Source: Nymphaea colorata (taxonomy: Eukaryota; Streptophyta; Magnoliopsida; Nymphaeales; Nymphaeaceae). From it: a DNA stretch of 64,000 bases. The DNA is taken from assembly GCF_008831285.2 (NCBI RefSeq), contig NC_045147.1:1390001-1454000 (forward strand), read 5' to 3'. A model generated the notes under the pieces. That model did no database searches. It saw nothing but the letters and a program-made list of their open reading frames with translations, and was not told the origin of the DNA. This document shows, piece by piece, positions 49,471 to 60,732 of this stretch. Both the position numbers and the translations under genes were made by a program. Position 1 is the first letter of the stretch. Each line of letters opens with the position of its first letter.

Positions 49471-50463
49471 GTATTTTTATTGATAATATATTATTTAAAT
49501 GATTAAGCAAAGGAAATAATTACAATTAAGCAAAATGTATAAAAACTATCATGATTTACATGTGATTAATCTAGGTTTACCTCTACCTCTATCTCCATCT
49601 TGATCCTCTTCCATCTTCATCAACATCTTTCATGGCTTCCCACCTAAACATCAAGCCTCTTTCATGGCTTTTGACCTATAAATTGAAAGTAGAATTTTGT
49701 AATACTAACAGTTATTAAACAAATCTCCTGATACTCAGTGTTATCTAACAAATATCACTGCACATTTTTCATGCAATCTCACTACACTCGTACCATTTTC
49801 TCCATATCAATTCATTCTCAACATATAAGAATTATAAAATGTGTCCAAAATAGTGGCAGAGCCACATGGTAACCAGCATGGGCAGTTGCCCACAACAACC
49901 TCACATTATTTACTTATTTTTATGTTAATAATTTCATATTTGTGGTTGTTTATATATATATATATATATAGGTACCCCATAAAACATTAAGGCTATTGAA
50001 CTAGTGCCCCCACCACCCAAAATTTCTGGCTCCGCTAGTGGTCCAGAAGAAAAGGAGAAGTTTATTTTTCTTAGCTAGCTAAGACCTTGAAGACACTGAT
50101 GGCTGCGAATCTGAGTACAATGATAAAAATTATAAATCCTTTGCACAAGACAATTTGGATCAAGATTAATACACTCACATGCATACTCATGGGTACATTG
50201 ACCTCCACATTATCCAAACTCCTCTGCTCAAAAACAACTGCGTGACTTTGTAAACACTGCTTCTTACAACCTTCAGCAACTTGGCCCATCGTAGTTAGCA
50301 AACTTGGACTTGAATACATACTCAACGTTCAGTAGGTCAGCAGTGGCAACTTTGTTATTTGAGAAGGCATGGTACCTAACTGTTTTGTTATTTGCAGCAA
50401 CTTGTGCTTGGTAATCACAAAGCATATCCAAGCAATAGAGCTTTCGAACCTTCAACCATTTAT
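49471..50463 (-). pseudogene. Cys-rich coding remnant, tandem copy B
   Basis: Second unit of the tandem duplication. The minus-strand open frame 50455-50273 reads YQAQVAANNKTVRYHAF and 'TADLLNVEYVFKSKFANYD', matching copy A. After the shared TGA the same frame continues 'CGGQCTHEYACECINLDPN' and 'CLVQRIYNFYHC', longer than in copy A, which has diverged there. A 190-bp MITE interrupts the unit at 49851-50040. A possible upstream minus-strand frame at 50811-50542 ('FVEESGFKLQFEDGLLKDLY') may belong to the same old gene. Confidence 0.6.
49843..50048. mobile_element. hAT-type MITE in copy B
   Basis: The element spans 49851-50040 (190 bp). Its ends are TAGTGGCAGAGCC and, as reverse complement of the right end, CACTAGCGGAGCC, both variants of the CAGTGGCGGAGCC type. 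The 8-bp target duplication GTCCAAAA (49843-49850) and GTCCAGAA (50041-50048) has one mismatch. The interior contains a TA microsatellite near 49950. Copy A lacks the insertion, which gives the empty site for comparison. Confidence 0.8.
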
Positions 50464-51436
50464 CTTTCTTTGTTCACTAGGGATGTACATGGATTGTTGA
50501 ACACTACAATCATGTGGATATAGAAGAAGAACATTGTACCATCATAGGCTATATGGAAAACAAAAAGAGGTAGATAATCGAAAAATGTGTAGGATATATT
50601 CATTATTCGAGTAAAAATTTCTTATCTTTGTTACATAAAAATATGAATTCAAAAAATTGATTAGAAATAAAAAAAAAGTGGTATAAAAGGCAAAGTTGAT
50701 GTATAAATCTTTTAGAAGGCCATCCTCAAATTGTAATTTGAATCCACTCTCTTCTACAAACTTGTTGAGCTTTATAGTACTTAATTTAAAAATTGTGACA
50801 TGATGGAGCACATAGTCATTGATGACTATGCATGCAGCACATTCATTTGCTTAAGGGTTTGTCAAAAAGTCAACGGTTATGTACGAAAAGCCAAGATAGA
50901 AGCTTGGAAATAGGAAGCAACAGTGAAAATGATTGACTCTTACATAAAAAGGAAAAGAAAATGAGGAAACATGTCCAGACAGCAAATCATTGAGTACAAT
51001 TAATTAAGTTCGAACAAGCTTTGCAGTTAATTTACAACCGTGGCTTATGTAGAACAATGTTATTGCCCTAGAGTGTACCTAGATAGTTGTTCATAGTTAG
51101 CATATGAGTTTTCCCATGTTAGAGACCCAATTGAACTTGCAATAGCCACATATTTGTTCCCACAAAATGATGCATTGATCTATTTTCTTATTATATCCTG
51201 CACTTGTTAAGGATCACAATATGTAACGATTTCACATTATTGCTAAATGAAAATATAAGAAGTTAAAGTGAAGAATGTAGCTGCTTCAACAATCAAACAT
51301 TGACATGATGCTAAACATGAAAAAAATCAGATAACAACATACTTTCAAATTTAAGGTTTGAAAGTAAAACCAACAATAAATCTCATAAAAAAACATAGCA
51401 GCGCATTTAAGTCTACCATTTATTTTCAAACCCATG

Positions 51437-54183
51437 TGTTTGCATCCCAAAATTTTCATTAGTTTTGGGGTGCTCCAGAAAAATGAGGTTTTGTTTTGAA
51501 AGAGGAAAGAAATGTACTCGCCCGTCGGTATGAGGATCGACCGTTTCCGGTGCCTTTACCAGGAGTAATCAACCCAAGGACTATGTTTATCATTGATGCA
51601 TTTCGTTTTAACTTAAACTTCTTTTTTATTCTATATGCGGTGTAGAAAATATTGAAAGCTTGATGTTTCAAACATTTGAATTTGAAGAGTTGCTTGAAAA
51701 TATAAAATGTTTTGAGGAAAAAGTAGAACTAGTAAATATCATTTGAAAAGATTCTGAAATCATTTTGAAATCACTTTAGTGTTCTCTTAAGATTTTAAAT
51801 AGGTTTGAGGTTTTGCTCTAACTCGGTTACCACCTAGCTAGAGCTCCATCCCATCTTGCTTAAGTTCGTTTGGAGAGGTGCTTGTGATCATAAGTGAAAT
51901 AAAGTGGGTGAGAATGCATGGATACATTTATCCTATATGATTGAAAGAATGTAAAACATTCATACCACAACATTCATCTAAAGTCATTCCTACCACAACA
52001 TACATCTAAGATTTCATTGTTATAATTATTCTATATAATAAGGAAAAGTTTTTGAAAAAGGATAGGGATTGTAGACCATCAAGCATGATTCTAATATTGG
52101 GTCATTACTTGGTTTGTGGTCTTAATGTAGTTGGTAAATAGAAAGTTTGTGAGAGGAGAATATTAAAAGAATACAAGATAAAGAGATAGAGATAGAGAAA
52201 GACATGCATATATGTGTACATGCCATCACGTATACACATATATGAAAGCTTATGAAAATGATGTTGATATCAAGTAGAGAAGAGAAGATCATTTTAGAAA
52301 GAGAAAGAGAAATTTTAAAATCGAATACACTTACATATATATATTTATATATACGTATACGAGAGTTTACAAAAGTATGTTAAATCATAAAAAGAGAAAC
52401 AACAAAGAAAGATATTCATGTGCATGCATACGTATATAACATGTATATATGCATACGTTTTAATGAATATGAAAATGAAGGAATGATTTGAAAATAGCCG
52501 ACTTCAAATTTTGATATAGGCCGGAAGGGAGCTTGGACTCATGCAAGAGCCTAAGCTTCAAGGCCGCATTAGAGAGATTTCTTTTAAAAATGTTTTGGAA
52601 AATATGATTTATATAAAAACATAGAATGTTATGATTTAGTTTGCCACAAGGGATATATTTCTTCTATTGTTGGATATGGAAGAAAATCTAGCAACACATC
52701 GAGCCACTCTTTAGGGTTCCTAATGGGATGATTAAGAGGAAACTAACGCGAAATATCTTGCAAATGCATATTAACATGTACATATTCGTGAGGGTTTCCC
52801 CGGGTTGGACAAGTCCCAACCTCAAAAATCTATATGAAGATAAAGAATCCCCAAACCACACTCTCATTCTCACCGTACATTTACATATAAATGGAAGACC
52901 AAACAACTATACATGAATAATATATAAACAATATTCAAAGAAGGAAAGGTAGAGAGAGAGAGATGAAAAGAGAAAGATTCAACTAGGAGGGAGGGCATGA
53001 AGTAACTATGAAATGAAAGATTATCACATCTTTCCATGCTCCCGGTGCACTTGAGCATAGCCTCTTGTCTCTAAAAAAAAAGAGATTGAGTGCTATCTTC
53101 TTTGGCCATGTGGAGAGGAAGATGAGAAGAAAATGAGGAAAGCAAAAGAAGTCTATATTCAAGAAAGGAAAGAGCAACAACAACAAGATTATATTTGAGA
53201 AAATGAATAACATGATTTAATCGTAGAATGAAAGATTATCTCATCTTTTCATGCTCCCGGTGCTCTCGAGTATAGCCTCTTGACTTTAAAATAGAGAGTG
53301 AAAGCTATCTCTTATGGTCATGGGGAGATGAAGAAGAGAGGAAAGAAAATAAAGAATGAAGTGAGGTTTGGATTACATACCTCTAAATGAGAAAGACTTA
53401 GAGAAAATGAACACCTTAGCTTGGAGAAAATGAACACCTTAGCTTGAAGATTCTCTTGAGTGAAGCTCCAAGATGATGCCTCCAAGAGGATTGTAACTTG
53501 CTCCAAGTTGGAGAAGAACAGAAATGGAAAAAGGAAGAGGGAGAGAGAAAGAGCTCAAGAGAAACCCTAAGTCTTCAAGTGAGAATACTTTAGGGTTTCT
53601 CCCAAGGACTACCCTTGCCCAAGAGGGGGGAAGTGGAGGATATTTATAGAGTGTTTTGGAGCCAAAACCCAAAATTTAATTTTTTTTTTTTTGTAAAAGA
53701 CCAAAAATCACCCTCTAAAAGGAGGTTCTTTGTCAAAAAAGAGGGGCAAATGAGTCTTTTTTATAAAAAAAACCAAAATTGCCCTCTAAAAGGAGGTTCT
53801 TTGTCAAAAAGGAGGGGTAAATAGGTCTTGTTTACCAAAAAGACCAAAATTACCATCTAAAAGGAGGTTCTTTGTCAAAAAGGAGGGGCAAATGAGTCTT
53901 GTTTACCAAAAAAACCAAAATTGCCCTCTAAAAAGAGGTTTTTTGTAAAAAAGGAGGGCAAATGGGTCTTGTTTACAAAAAGACCAAAATCACCATCTAA
54001 AAAGAGGTTTTTGTTAAAAGGAAGGGCAAATGGATCTCAAATGCTTGATTTGGATTTGAACTTGAGTTTTTGGATCTAATTTAGATTTATATTGTGGCTT
54101 TGAACCAATTTAGATCCAAAAATTGGGTTTTGTGTTTTTAATAAAAGAGGGCATTCTTTTTGAAAAAATTTGGGGTGATTACA
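51437..54183 (-). repeat. 3' LTR of the LARD-like element
   Basis: Collinear with 57824-60727, mostly transitions apart. In element orientation it starts TGTAATCACCCC and ends GATGCAAACA. It holds five units of the 72-bp U3 repeat (53701-54050), and a 28-bp duplication near 53399-53452 that the other LTR lacks. The minus-strand TATA box is TATAAATA at 53648-53641. Confidence 0.93.
53701..54050 (-). repeat. U3 tandem repeat, five units of about 71 bp
   Basis: Units start at 53701, 53773, 53844, 53915 and 53986, each beginning CCAAAATYRCCMTCTAAAAG on the plus strand. In element orientation they lie just upstream of the TATA box at 53648, the usual place for enhancer repeats. Confidence 0.93.
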
Positions 54184-54197
54184 GATGCTCCTTTTTG
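54184..54197 (-). other. Polypurine tract of the LARD-like element
   Basis: The minus strand reads CAAAAAGGAGCATC immediately before the 3' LTR start TGTAATC. Confidence 0.7.
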
Positions 54198-54276
54198 TTA
54201 CTAAGCCGGTGCTAGCCATGCTTAGTGACAAAGATAAGCACCGCAATCAAACGAAACATTTTTGGAGAAATGTTTA

Positions 54277-54650
54277 AGACTTAACCCCTTACCTGAATGG
54301 GTTGTTTGAGCTTATATTGTAGGTTTAACCCCTTGCCTGCATGAGTTTGCCAATATTGAATTCAGGTTTAACCCCCTTGAAATGGGTTGCCTTGGCTCGC
54401 ATTGCAAGTTTAACCTCTTACCTGTGTGCATTGCGTTAGCTTGCAGGTCCAACCGCTTACCTGTGTGGGCTGCGTTGACTTGTAGTGCAGGTTTAACACC
54501 TTTACCTGCGTGGGTTGCTTTGGCTTGCAGTGCAGGTTTAACCCCTTTACCTGCGTGGGTTGCTTTGACTTGCATTGCAGGTTTAACTCCTTGCCTGCGT
54601 GGGTTGCTCTTTGGTCCATAGTTTCAGGTTTTACCCCTTTCCTGAATGGG
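54277..54650. repeat. 45-bp tandem repeat array inside LARD-like element
   Basis: About eight units beginning AGGTTTAACCCCTT-CCTGCGTGGG, with clear starts at 54321, 54364, 54445, 54489, 54534 and 54579. The last intervals are exactly 45 bases. As 45 is a multiple of three, open frames on both strands run through it (for example 54312-54575 minus, reading repeated ATHAGKGVKPALQ). These frames are a by-product of the array. Confidence 0.9.
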
Positions 54651-55599
54651 TTGCTCAAAGCCAAGTGGCAATGCCTGGAAATAACCTTCATTACCTCGAA
54701 CACCTTTGTTGAAACAATGGCTGAGACCTTATTGTTCCTTCATTGGTTGTGACAAGAAAATTTCCTATCACCTCGAGTGCCTTTTGGTGAAATTTTTGTT
54801 TTCACCCAAGGCTGGATTTTGAACTTGTTAAAATTCCCCAAACTAGTGTTTGGGTTGAGCTTGCTTTGAAAAAGCCCTTAGCCAAATGGCCAAGTTGTGC
54901 TTGCTCCATAAAAATCCCCTGTCTAGTGACATGGTGGAGCTAGCTTTTAGAAAGCTCCGAGCCTAGCGGCCGGATTGCACTTGATCAAATCTTTACCTTA
55001 ATAGCTGGTTGATTTGATTGGGATATGATCCCTTTTTCTATGGACAATGATACTTGTTCATGAAAAATATTTGTCGCAAAAGATATTTAGAAATATCCTT
55101 GAAATATTAAAAAAATGCCCCAGTATTAGCAATTGCCATGATTGATAGGATCTTATTCAAAATAGATTGCTGGGTAGAAGATAAAAGGTTGATGTCTTGG
55201 ATTGAGACTGATGCGAAGAAAGTAATGAAAATTGCCTCAATCAAATAAGGTATGAGAAAAATTATAAAAATGAGGTATATGTTCCCTTAACAGGGAAATG
55301 AGGGTGCAAGGTAATGACATATATATGAGCTTTGGTATGCAAGGATTTGTGTTTTGTCTCTAAGGAGAACAAAGCTTATAGGAGGAAAATTTGTTATAAG
55401 AATATGATCGGTAGATGATAACTCTCATAGCGAGATATCAAGTTGATAATATAGGAAAATGGAACATCTCAGTTTTGAAAGAATTAAATCTCGAGTAGAG
55501 TATAAATATATGAGGTTTGACTCAGGAAGATATAGATTCAACAGGGGTGAATGAATAAGTCAAAAATGAAATGTCCGATGAATGAAAATAGAATCTAAT

Positions 55600-56940
55600 C
55601 AGAGCATTAGCAAAAATCTTGGAATAAATGATGACCTAATAAAATCATGGAAGTAGAAAAATGGTAGAAAGACACACCATATGTTTTGAAGCCAAAAAAA
55701 TTATTGGGCTAAATATAAGTGTGGAAACAAAGAATGTATGGCCCGAGTCAAGCACATGTTGATCACGGACTGAGATTGAGACGGAGACACTAATGGAAGT
55801 TGCCTCAATAGAACGAATAGACAAAATTATATAAAGAAAAGTGATATGTGAGGGTGAAAGGAATATCACATGTCTGAGCTTCAATATAAAACAATTTTGA
55901 CACGCAATTGGAACAAAGCTTGCATGAAATAAATTTATTGTAGAAATATACTTGATAAATAGTGATTCTCATAGAAAGATATCAAGTTGATAATATAGGA
56001 AGATAAAGAGAATTACGAGCAATCTATCAATAGATGATGTTTGATTCATGCATGTCTAATGATTGAAAATAGAGTATAATCGAGTAAGGCAAAGATTGAC
56101 ATTCAATTTGGAATAAAATAATAGCCCAATGAAATCTTGAAAGTAATAAAATAGGGAGAAAGATATACTATGGGTGTTGATGCTAGAAAATTGTCAAGCA
56201 GAGTCACATTCAAGAATGTAATTCCAGACACATAACTGATGGATTGACAAAGAGCAATCGATGTCCCAACTTATGGAAGTAGTAAAATACAAAGAAATAC
56301 ACCCTATGAGTATTAAGCATAAGGAAAATAATGTATGACCTAAGTGAACCAAAGTTGGTAATTGAGTTAGAAAACATGAGGTAAGACAAATAAATCAAAG
56401 ATTGACAAAGTATGATGAAATGTACATTTTAAAGCAATTCAAAAAGATGGACTTGTCAAAGAATAATTGATGACCTATGGAAAGAAAGACACATTATGTG
56501 TATTGAAGCTAGAAAGTTATTTGGCAGTATATGAATGAGGGAAAAAAGTAATGCATGACTTGAGTCAAGTGAGTTGATAACTGGGCCAATAGGTGGCCAT
56601 CATGTTCAAGAATATGAGGTCGGACAAATAAATAAGGGATTGACAGTGTATAATAAAATGTAGATTTTGAAGCAACTCTAGAGAAATAGACTTGCCAAGG
56701 AATAATTGATGATCCAATGAAATTATGAAAATAGTAAAATGTGAGGAAAAACACACCATGGGTATTGAAACTTGGAAAATATTTGGCTAAAATGAGAGAA
56801 AAAGAATGCATGATCTAAGTCAAGCAAAGTTCATAATTGAGCCAATAACTGGCTATCATGTTCAAAAATATCAAGTTAGACAGATGCATAGATGAGAGAT
56901 TGAAAATGTAGATCTTGAAGTGATTTCGAAAAATGGATGA
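55600..56940. repeat. Diverged tandem units of about 240 bp inside LARD-like element
   Basis: The phrase GAATAATTGATGAYCYA recurs at about 56460 and 56699. Related forms occur near 55623 and 56245, each followed by ATGGAAGTAG-like text, then ACACACCATRGGTATTGAA, then GCATGACYTRAGTCAAG. The last two units are about 239 bases apart; the older ones are too diverged for exact limits. Confidence 0.7.
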
Positions 56941-57803
56941 CAATGTTTGAAAAATCAATGTCATTTAGGTAGTAGGGTTAAAGCATGAGCTTATGGTGTG
57001 ATCATGTTGAAGATTATATAGAGATGATCGAAGAAGACATTGATTTAAATAAGGAAATAGAATGTACAATTATTCAATTGATCAAAGATTGTATGGAAGA
57101 CACACATGCAATCATCATACAATGATAAACATCCAACGTTTTTGAAAGTCACCTTTATCATGCATATATTTAGGAAAGGAGCATAGGACCCTAATTGAAT
57201 TGGGTTTGATTGAGTATAATTATTTCATATAAGATATGCCAATATACCTTAGCCAAGAGGCTTAGTACGAGCATAGACTTCTTCATTTGGCAACTAAGGG
57301 TAAGGTTTATCAACTTTTTATTGGACACTCATCGATATACCACAAATTACCACTCATGGTACTAACGAGTGGACTTTCCCGCCCAAGGTGTGGTCTAGTT
57401 GTAAGGCTTAGTCTTCTGCTACCACTTAAGACCAAACCCGGCAACATGATGACCGGGACAAAATAGGAATGAAAAATTTTGAAATATGAGAAATCATGTA
57501 AAATGAGTTGTCTCTAATGCAATGTTGCCTAAGATGATGATTAAAATAAGAAGAAGAACAAACATTGTCTTCAAACAACTCTTAAATTAAGGAGGGTTGT
57601 ATTTGGTACTAGATTTAGGTGAACATGATTGATTCTCCTCAATTAGTCTTATGAGCAAAAAAGCAAACATAATCACCAAGCAATGCAATTAAGTGCCAAT
57701 GGGGTCAATGTCAAAATAAGGGACATGCTTTATCATTGGCAATATGTGAGATGTTCAAGTTAGTAAAATTGCATCAATTATAACCATAGCCAAATGATGA
57801 CGG

Positions 57804-57821
57804 GTCCCATCACAGTCGCCA
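57804..57821 (-). other. Primer binding site of the LARD-like element
   Basis: The minus strand reads TGGCGACTGTGATGGGA two bases after the 5' LTR end (TTGAAACA). The TGGCGAC start is a form often seen at this position in plant Gypsy-type elements. I did not match it to a particular tRNA. Confidence 0.7.
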
Positions 57822-60039
57822 TATGTTTCAATCCTAAAATTTTCATTAGTTTTGGAGTGCTATAGAAAAATGAGGTTTTGTTTTGAAAGAGGAAAGAAAG
57901 GGACCCACCCGTCGGTGCGAGTATCAACCGTTCCCGGTGCCTTCACCGGGGGTAATCAACCCAAGGGCTATGTTTATCATTGATGCATTTCGTTTTAACT
58001 TAAACATCTTTTTGATTCTATATGCGGTGTATAAAATATTGAAAGCTTGATGTTTCAAACTTTTGAAAAGGTTCTTGAAGAGTTGCTTGAAAATGTGAAA
58101 TGTTTTGAGGAAAAAGTGGAACTAGTAAATATCATTTGAGAAACATGTAAAATCATTTTGAAATCACTTTAGTGTTTTCTTAAGATTTTAAGTAGGTTTG
58201 AGATTTTGCTCTAATTCGGTTACCGCCTAGCTAAAGCTCCATCCCATCTTGCTTAAGTTCTTTTAGAGAGGTGCTTGTGATCATAAGTGAAATAAAGTGG
58301 GTGAGAATGCATGGATGCATTTATCCTATATGATTGAAAGAATGTAAAACATTCCTACCAAAACATTCATCTAAAGTCATTTCTACCACAACATACATCT
58401 AAGATTTTGTTGTTATAATTATTGTATATAAGAAGGAAAAATTTTTGAAAAAGGATAGGGATTGTAGATCATCAAGCATGATTCCAATATTGGGTCATTA
58501 CTTGGTTTGTGGTCTTAATGTAGTTGGTAAATAGAAAGTTCGTGAGAGGAGAATATTAAAAGAATACAAGAGATAAAACATTCTTATGAAAAGAAAGAGA
58601 GAGAGATAGAAAAAGACATGCATATATGTGTACATGCTATAACGTATACACATATATGAAAGCTTATGAAAATGATGTTTATATCAAGTAGAGAAAAGAA
58701 AATCATTTTAGAAAGAGAAAGAGAAATTTTAAAATGGAATACACGTACATATATATATTTATATATACGTATACGAGAGTTTACAAAAGTATGTTAAATC
58801 ATAGAAAGAGAAAAAACAAGGAAAGATATTCATGTGCATGCATACGTATATAACATGTATATATGCATACATTTTCATCAATATGAAAATGAAGGAATGA
58901 TTTGAAAATAGCTGACTTCAAATTTTGATATAGGCCGGAACGGAGCTTGGACTCATGCAAGAGCCTACGCTAAGTCTCCAAGGCCGCATTAGAGAGATTT
59001 CTTTTGAAAATGTTTTGAAAAATATGATTTATATAAAAACATAGAATGTTATGATTTGGTTTGCCACAAGGGATATATTTCTTCCAGCGTTGGGTATGGA
59101 AGAAACTCTAGCAACACATCGATGCACTGTTTAGGGTTCCTAATGGGATGATTAAGAGAAAACTAACGTGAAATGTCTTGCAAATGCATATTAACATGTT
59201 CATATTCGTGAGGGTTTCCCCAGGTTGGACAAGTCCCAACCTCAAAAATCAATATGAAGATAAAGAATCCCCAAACCACACTCTCATTCTCACCGTACAT
59301 TTACATATAAATGGAAGACCAAACAACTATGCATGGATAATATATAAACAATATTCAAGGAATGAAAGAGAGAGAGAGAGAGAGAGATGGAAATGGAAAG
59401 ATTCAACTAGGAAGGAGGGCATGAAGTAACTATGAAATGAAAGATCATCTCATCTTTTCATGCTCCCGGTGCACTTGGGCATAGCCTCTTGTCTCTAAAA
59501 AAAAGAGATTGAGTGCTATCTCCGTTGGCCATAGGGAGAGGAAGATGAGAAGAAAACGAGGAAAGCAAAAGAAGTCTATATTCAAGAAAGAAAAGAGCAA
59601 CAACAACAATATTATATTTGAGAAAATGAATAACATGATTTAATCGTAGAATGAAATATTATTTCATCTTTTCATGCTTCCGGTGCTCTCAAGTATAGCC
59701 TCTTGACTCTAAAATATAGAGTGAGAGCTATCTCTTATGGGCATGGGGAGATGAAGAAGAGAGGAAAGAAAATAAAGAATGAAGTGAGCTTTGGATTACA
59801 TACCTCCAAATGAGAAAGACTTATAGAAAATGAACACCTTAGCTTGAAGATTCTCTTGAGTGAAGCTCCAAGATGATGCCTCCAAGAGGGTTGTAACTTG
59901 CTCCAAGTTGAAGAAGAAGAGAAATGGAAAGAGGAAGAGGGAGAGAGAAAGAGCTCAAGAGAAACCTTAAGTCTTCAAGTGAGAATACTCTAGGGTTTTT
60001 CCCAATGGCCACTCTTATTCAACAGGGGGAAGTAGGAGA

Positions 60040-60047
60040 TATTTATA
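60040..60047 (-). promoter_or_regulatory. TATA box of the 5' LTR
   Basis: The minus strand reads TATAAATA. The same box is conserved in the other LTR at 53648-53641. The U3 repeat array lies directly upstream, and a pyrimidine-rich leader (CTTTCTCTCTCCC) lies downstream on the minus strand near 59955. Confidence 0.7.
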
Positions 60048-60095
60048 GAGGATTTTATAGCCAAAACCCAAAATTTGAAATTTTTTTTGTAAAAG

Positions 60096-60592
60096 ACCAA
60101 AAAATCAACCTTTAAAAGGAGGTTTTTTGTAAAAAAGGAGGGGCAAATGGGTCTTGTTTACAAAAAAAACCAAAATTACCCTCTAAAAGGAGGTCCTTTG
60201 TAAAAAAGGAGGGGTAAATGAGTCTTGTTTATCAAAAAGACCAAAATTACCCTCTAAAATGAAAGTTCTTTGTCAAAAGAGAGGGGCAAATGAGTTTTGT
60301 TTACAAAAAAGACCAAAATTGCACTCTAAAAGGAGGTTCTTTGTAAAAAAGGAAGGGCAAAAGAGTCTTGTTTACCAAAAAAACCAAAATTACCCTCTAA
60401 AAGGAGGTTCTTTGTAAAAAAAGGAGGGGCAAATGAGTCTTGTTTACCAAAAAAACCAAAATTACCCTCTAAAAAGAGGTTCTTTGTAAAAAAGGATGGG
60501 CAAATGGGTCTTGTTTATCAAAAAGACCAAAATCACCCTCTAAAAAGAGACATTTTTGTTAAAAGGAATGACAAATAGGTCTCAAATGCTTG
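60096..60592 (-). repeat. U3 tandem repeat, seven units of about 72 bp
   Basis: Units start at 60096, 60170, 60241, 60313, 60384, 60456 and 60528, with the same consensus as at 53701-54050. Unit lengths are 71 to 74 bases. Confidence 0.93.
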
Positions 60593-60732
60593 ATTTGGAT
60601 TTGAACTTGGGTTTTTGGATCTAATTTGGATTTGGATTGTAGCTTTGAACTCATTTAGATCCAAAAATTGGGTTTTGTGTTTTAATAAAAGAGGGCATTC
60701 TTTTTGAAAAAATTTGGGGTGATTATACCATG

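Larger units (their letters stand above)
51437..60727 (-). mobile_element. Large non-coding LTR retrotransposon (LARD-like)
   Basis: A 9291-bp element flanked by the exact 5-bp target duplication CCATG (51432-51436 and 60728-60732). LTRs are 2747 bp (51437-54183) and 2904 bp (57824-60727). Orientation is minus: two bases inside the right LTR the minus strand reads TGGCGACTGTGATGGGA, a primer-site-like sequence, and inside the left LTR it reads CAAAAAGGAGCA, a polypurine tract, before the LTR start TGTAATCACC. The 3640-bp internal domain has only short frames without gag or pol motifs, so the element must have relied on proteins of another element. This fits the LARD class (long LTRs, noncoding core), although these LTRs are shorter than those of the first described LARDs. 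Confidence 0.9.
57824..60727 (-). repeat. 5' LTR of the LARD-like element
   Basis: 2904 bp, 157 bp longer than its partner, largely because it has seven rather than five U3 repeat units. The outer end has decayed (TATAATCACC instead of TGTAATCACC). It has a GA microsatellite at 59366-59387. Confidence 0.93.

Noticed and set aside
52688-52916. Open frame repeated almost identically at 52728-52916 and 59178-59429, looking like a conserved protein
   Set aside because: The similarity comes from the two LTR copies of one element. The frame is short, lies on the strand opposite to the element's transcription, and has no motif.
54312-54752. Repetitive proteins read through both strands (ATHAGKGVKPALQ repeats)
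   Set aside because: The 45-bp tandem repeat keeps frames open because 45 is divisible by three. There is no start context or homology.
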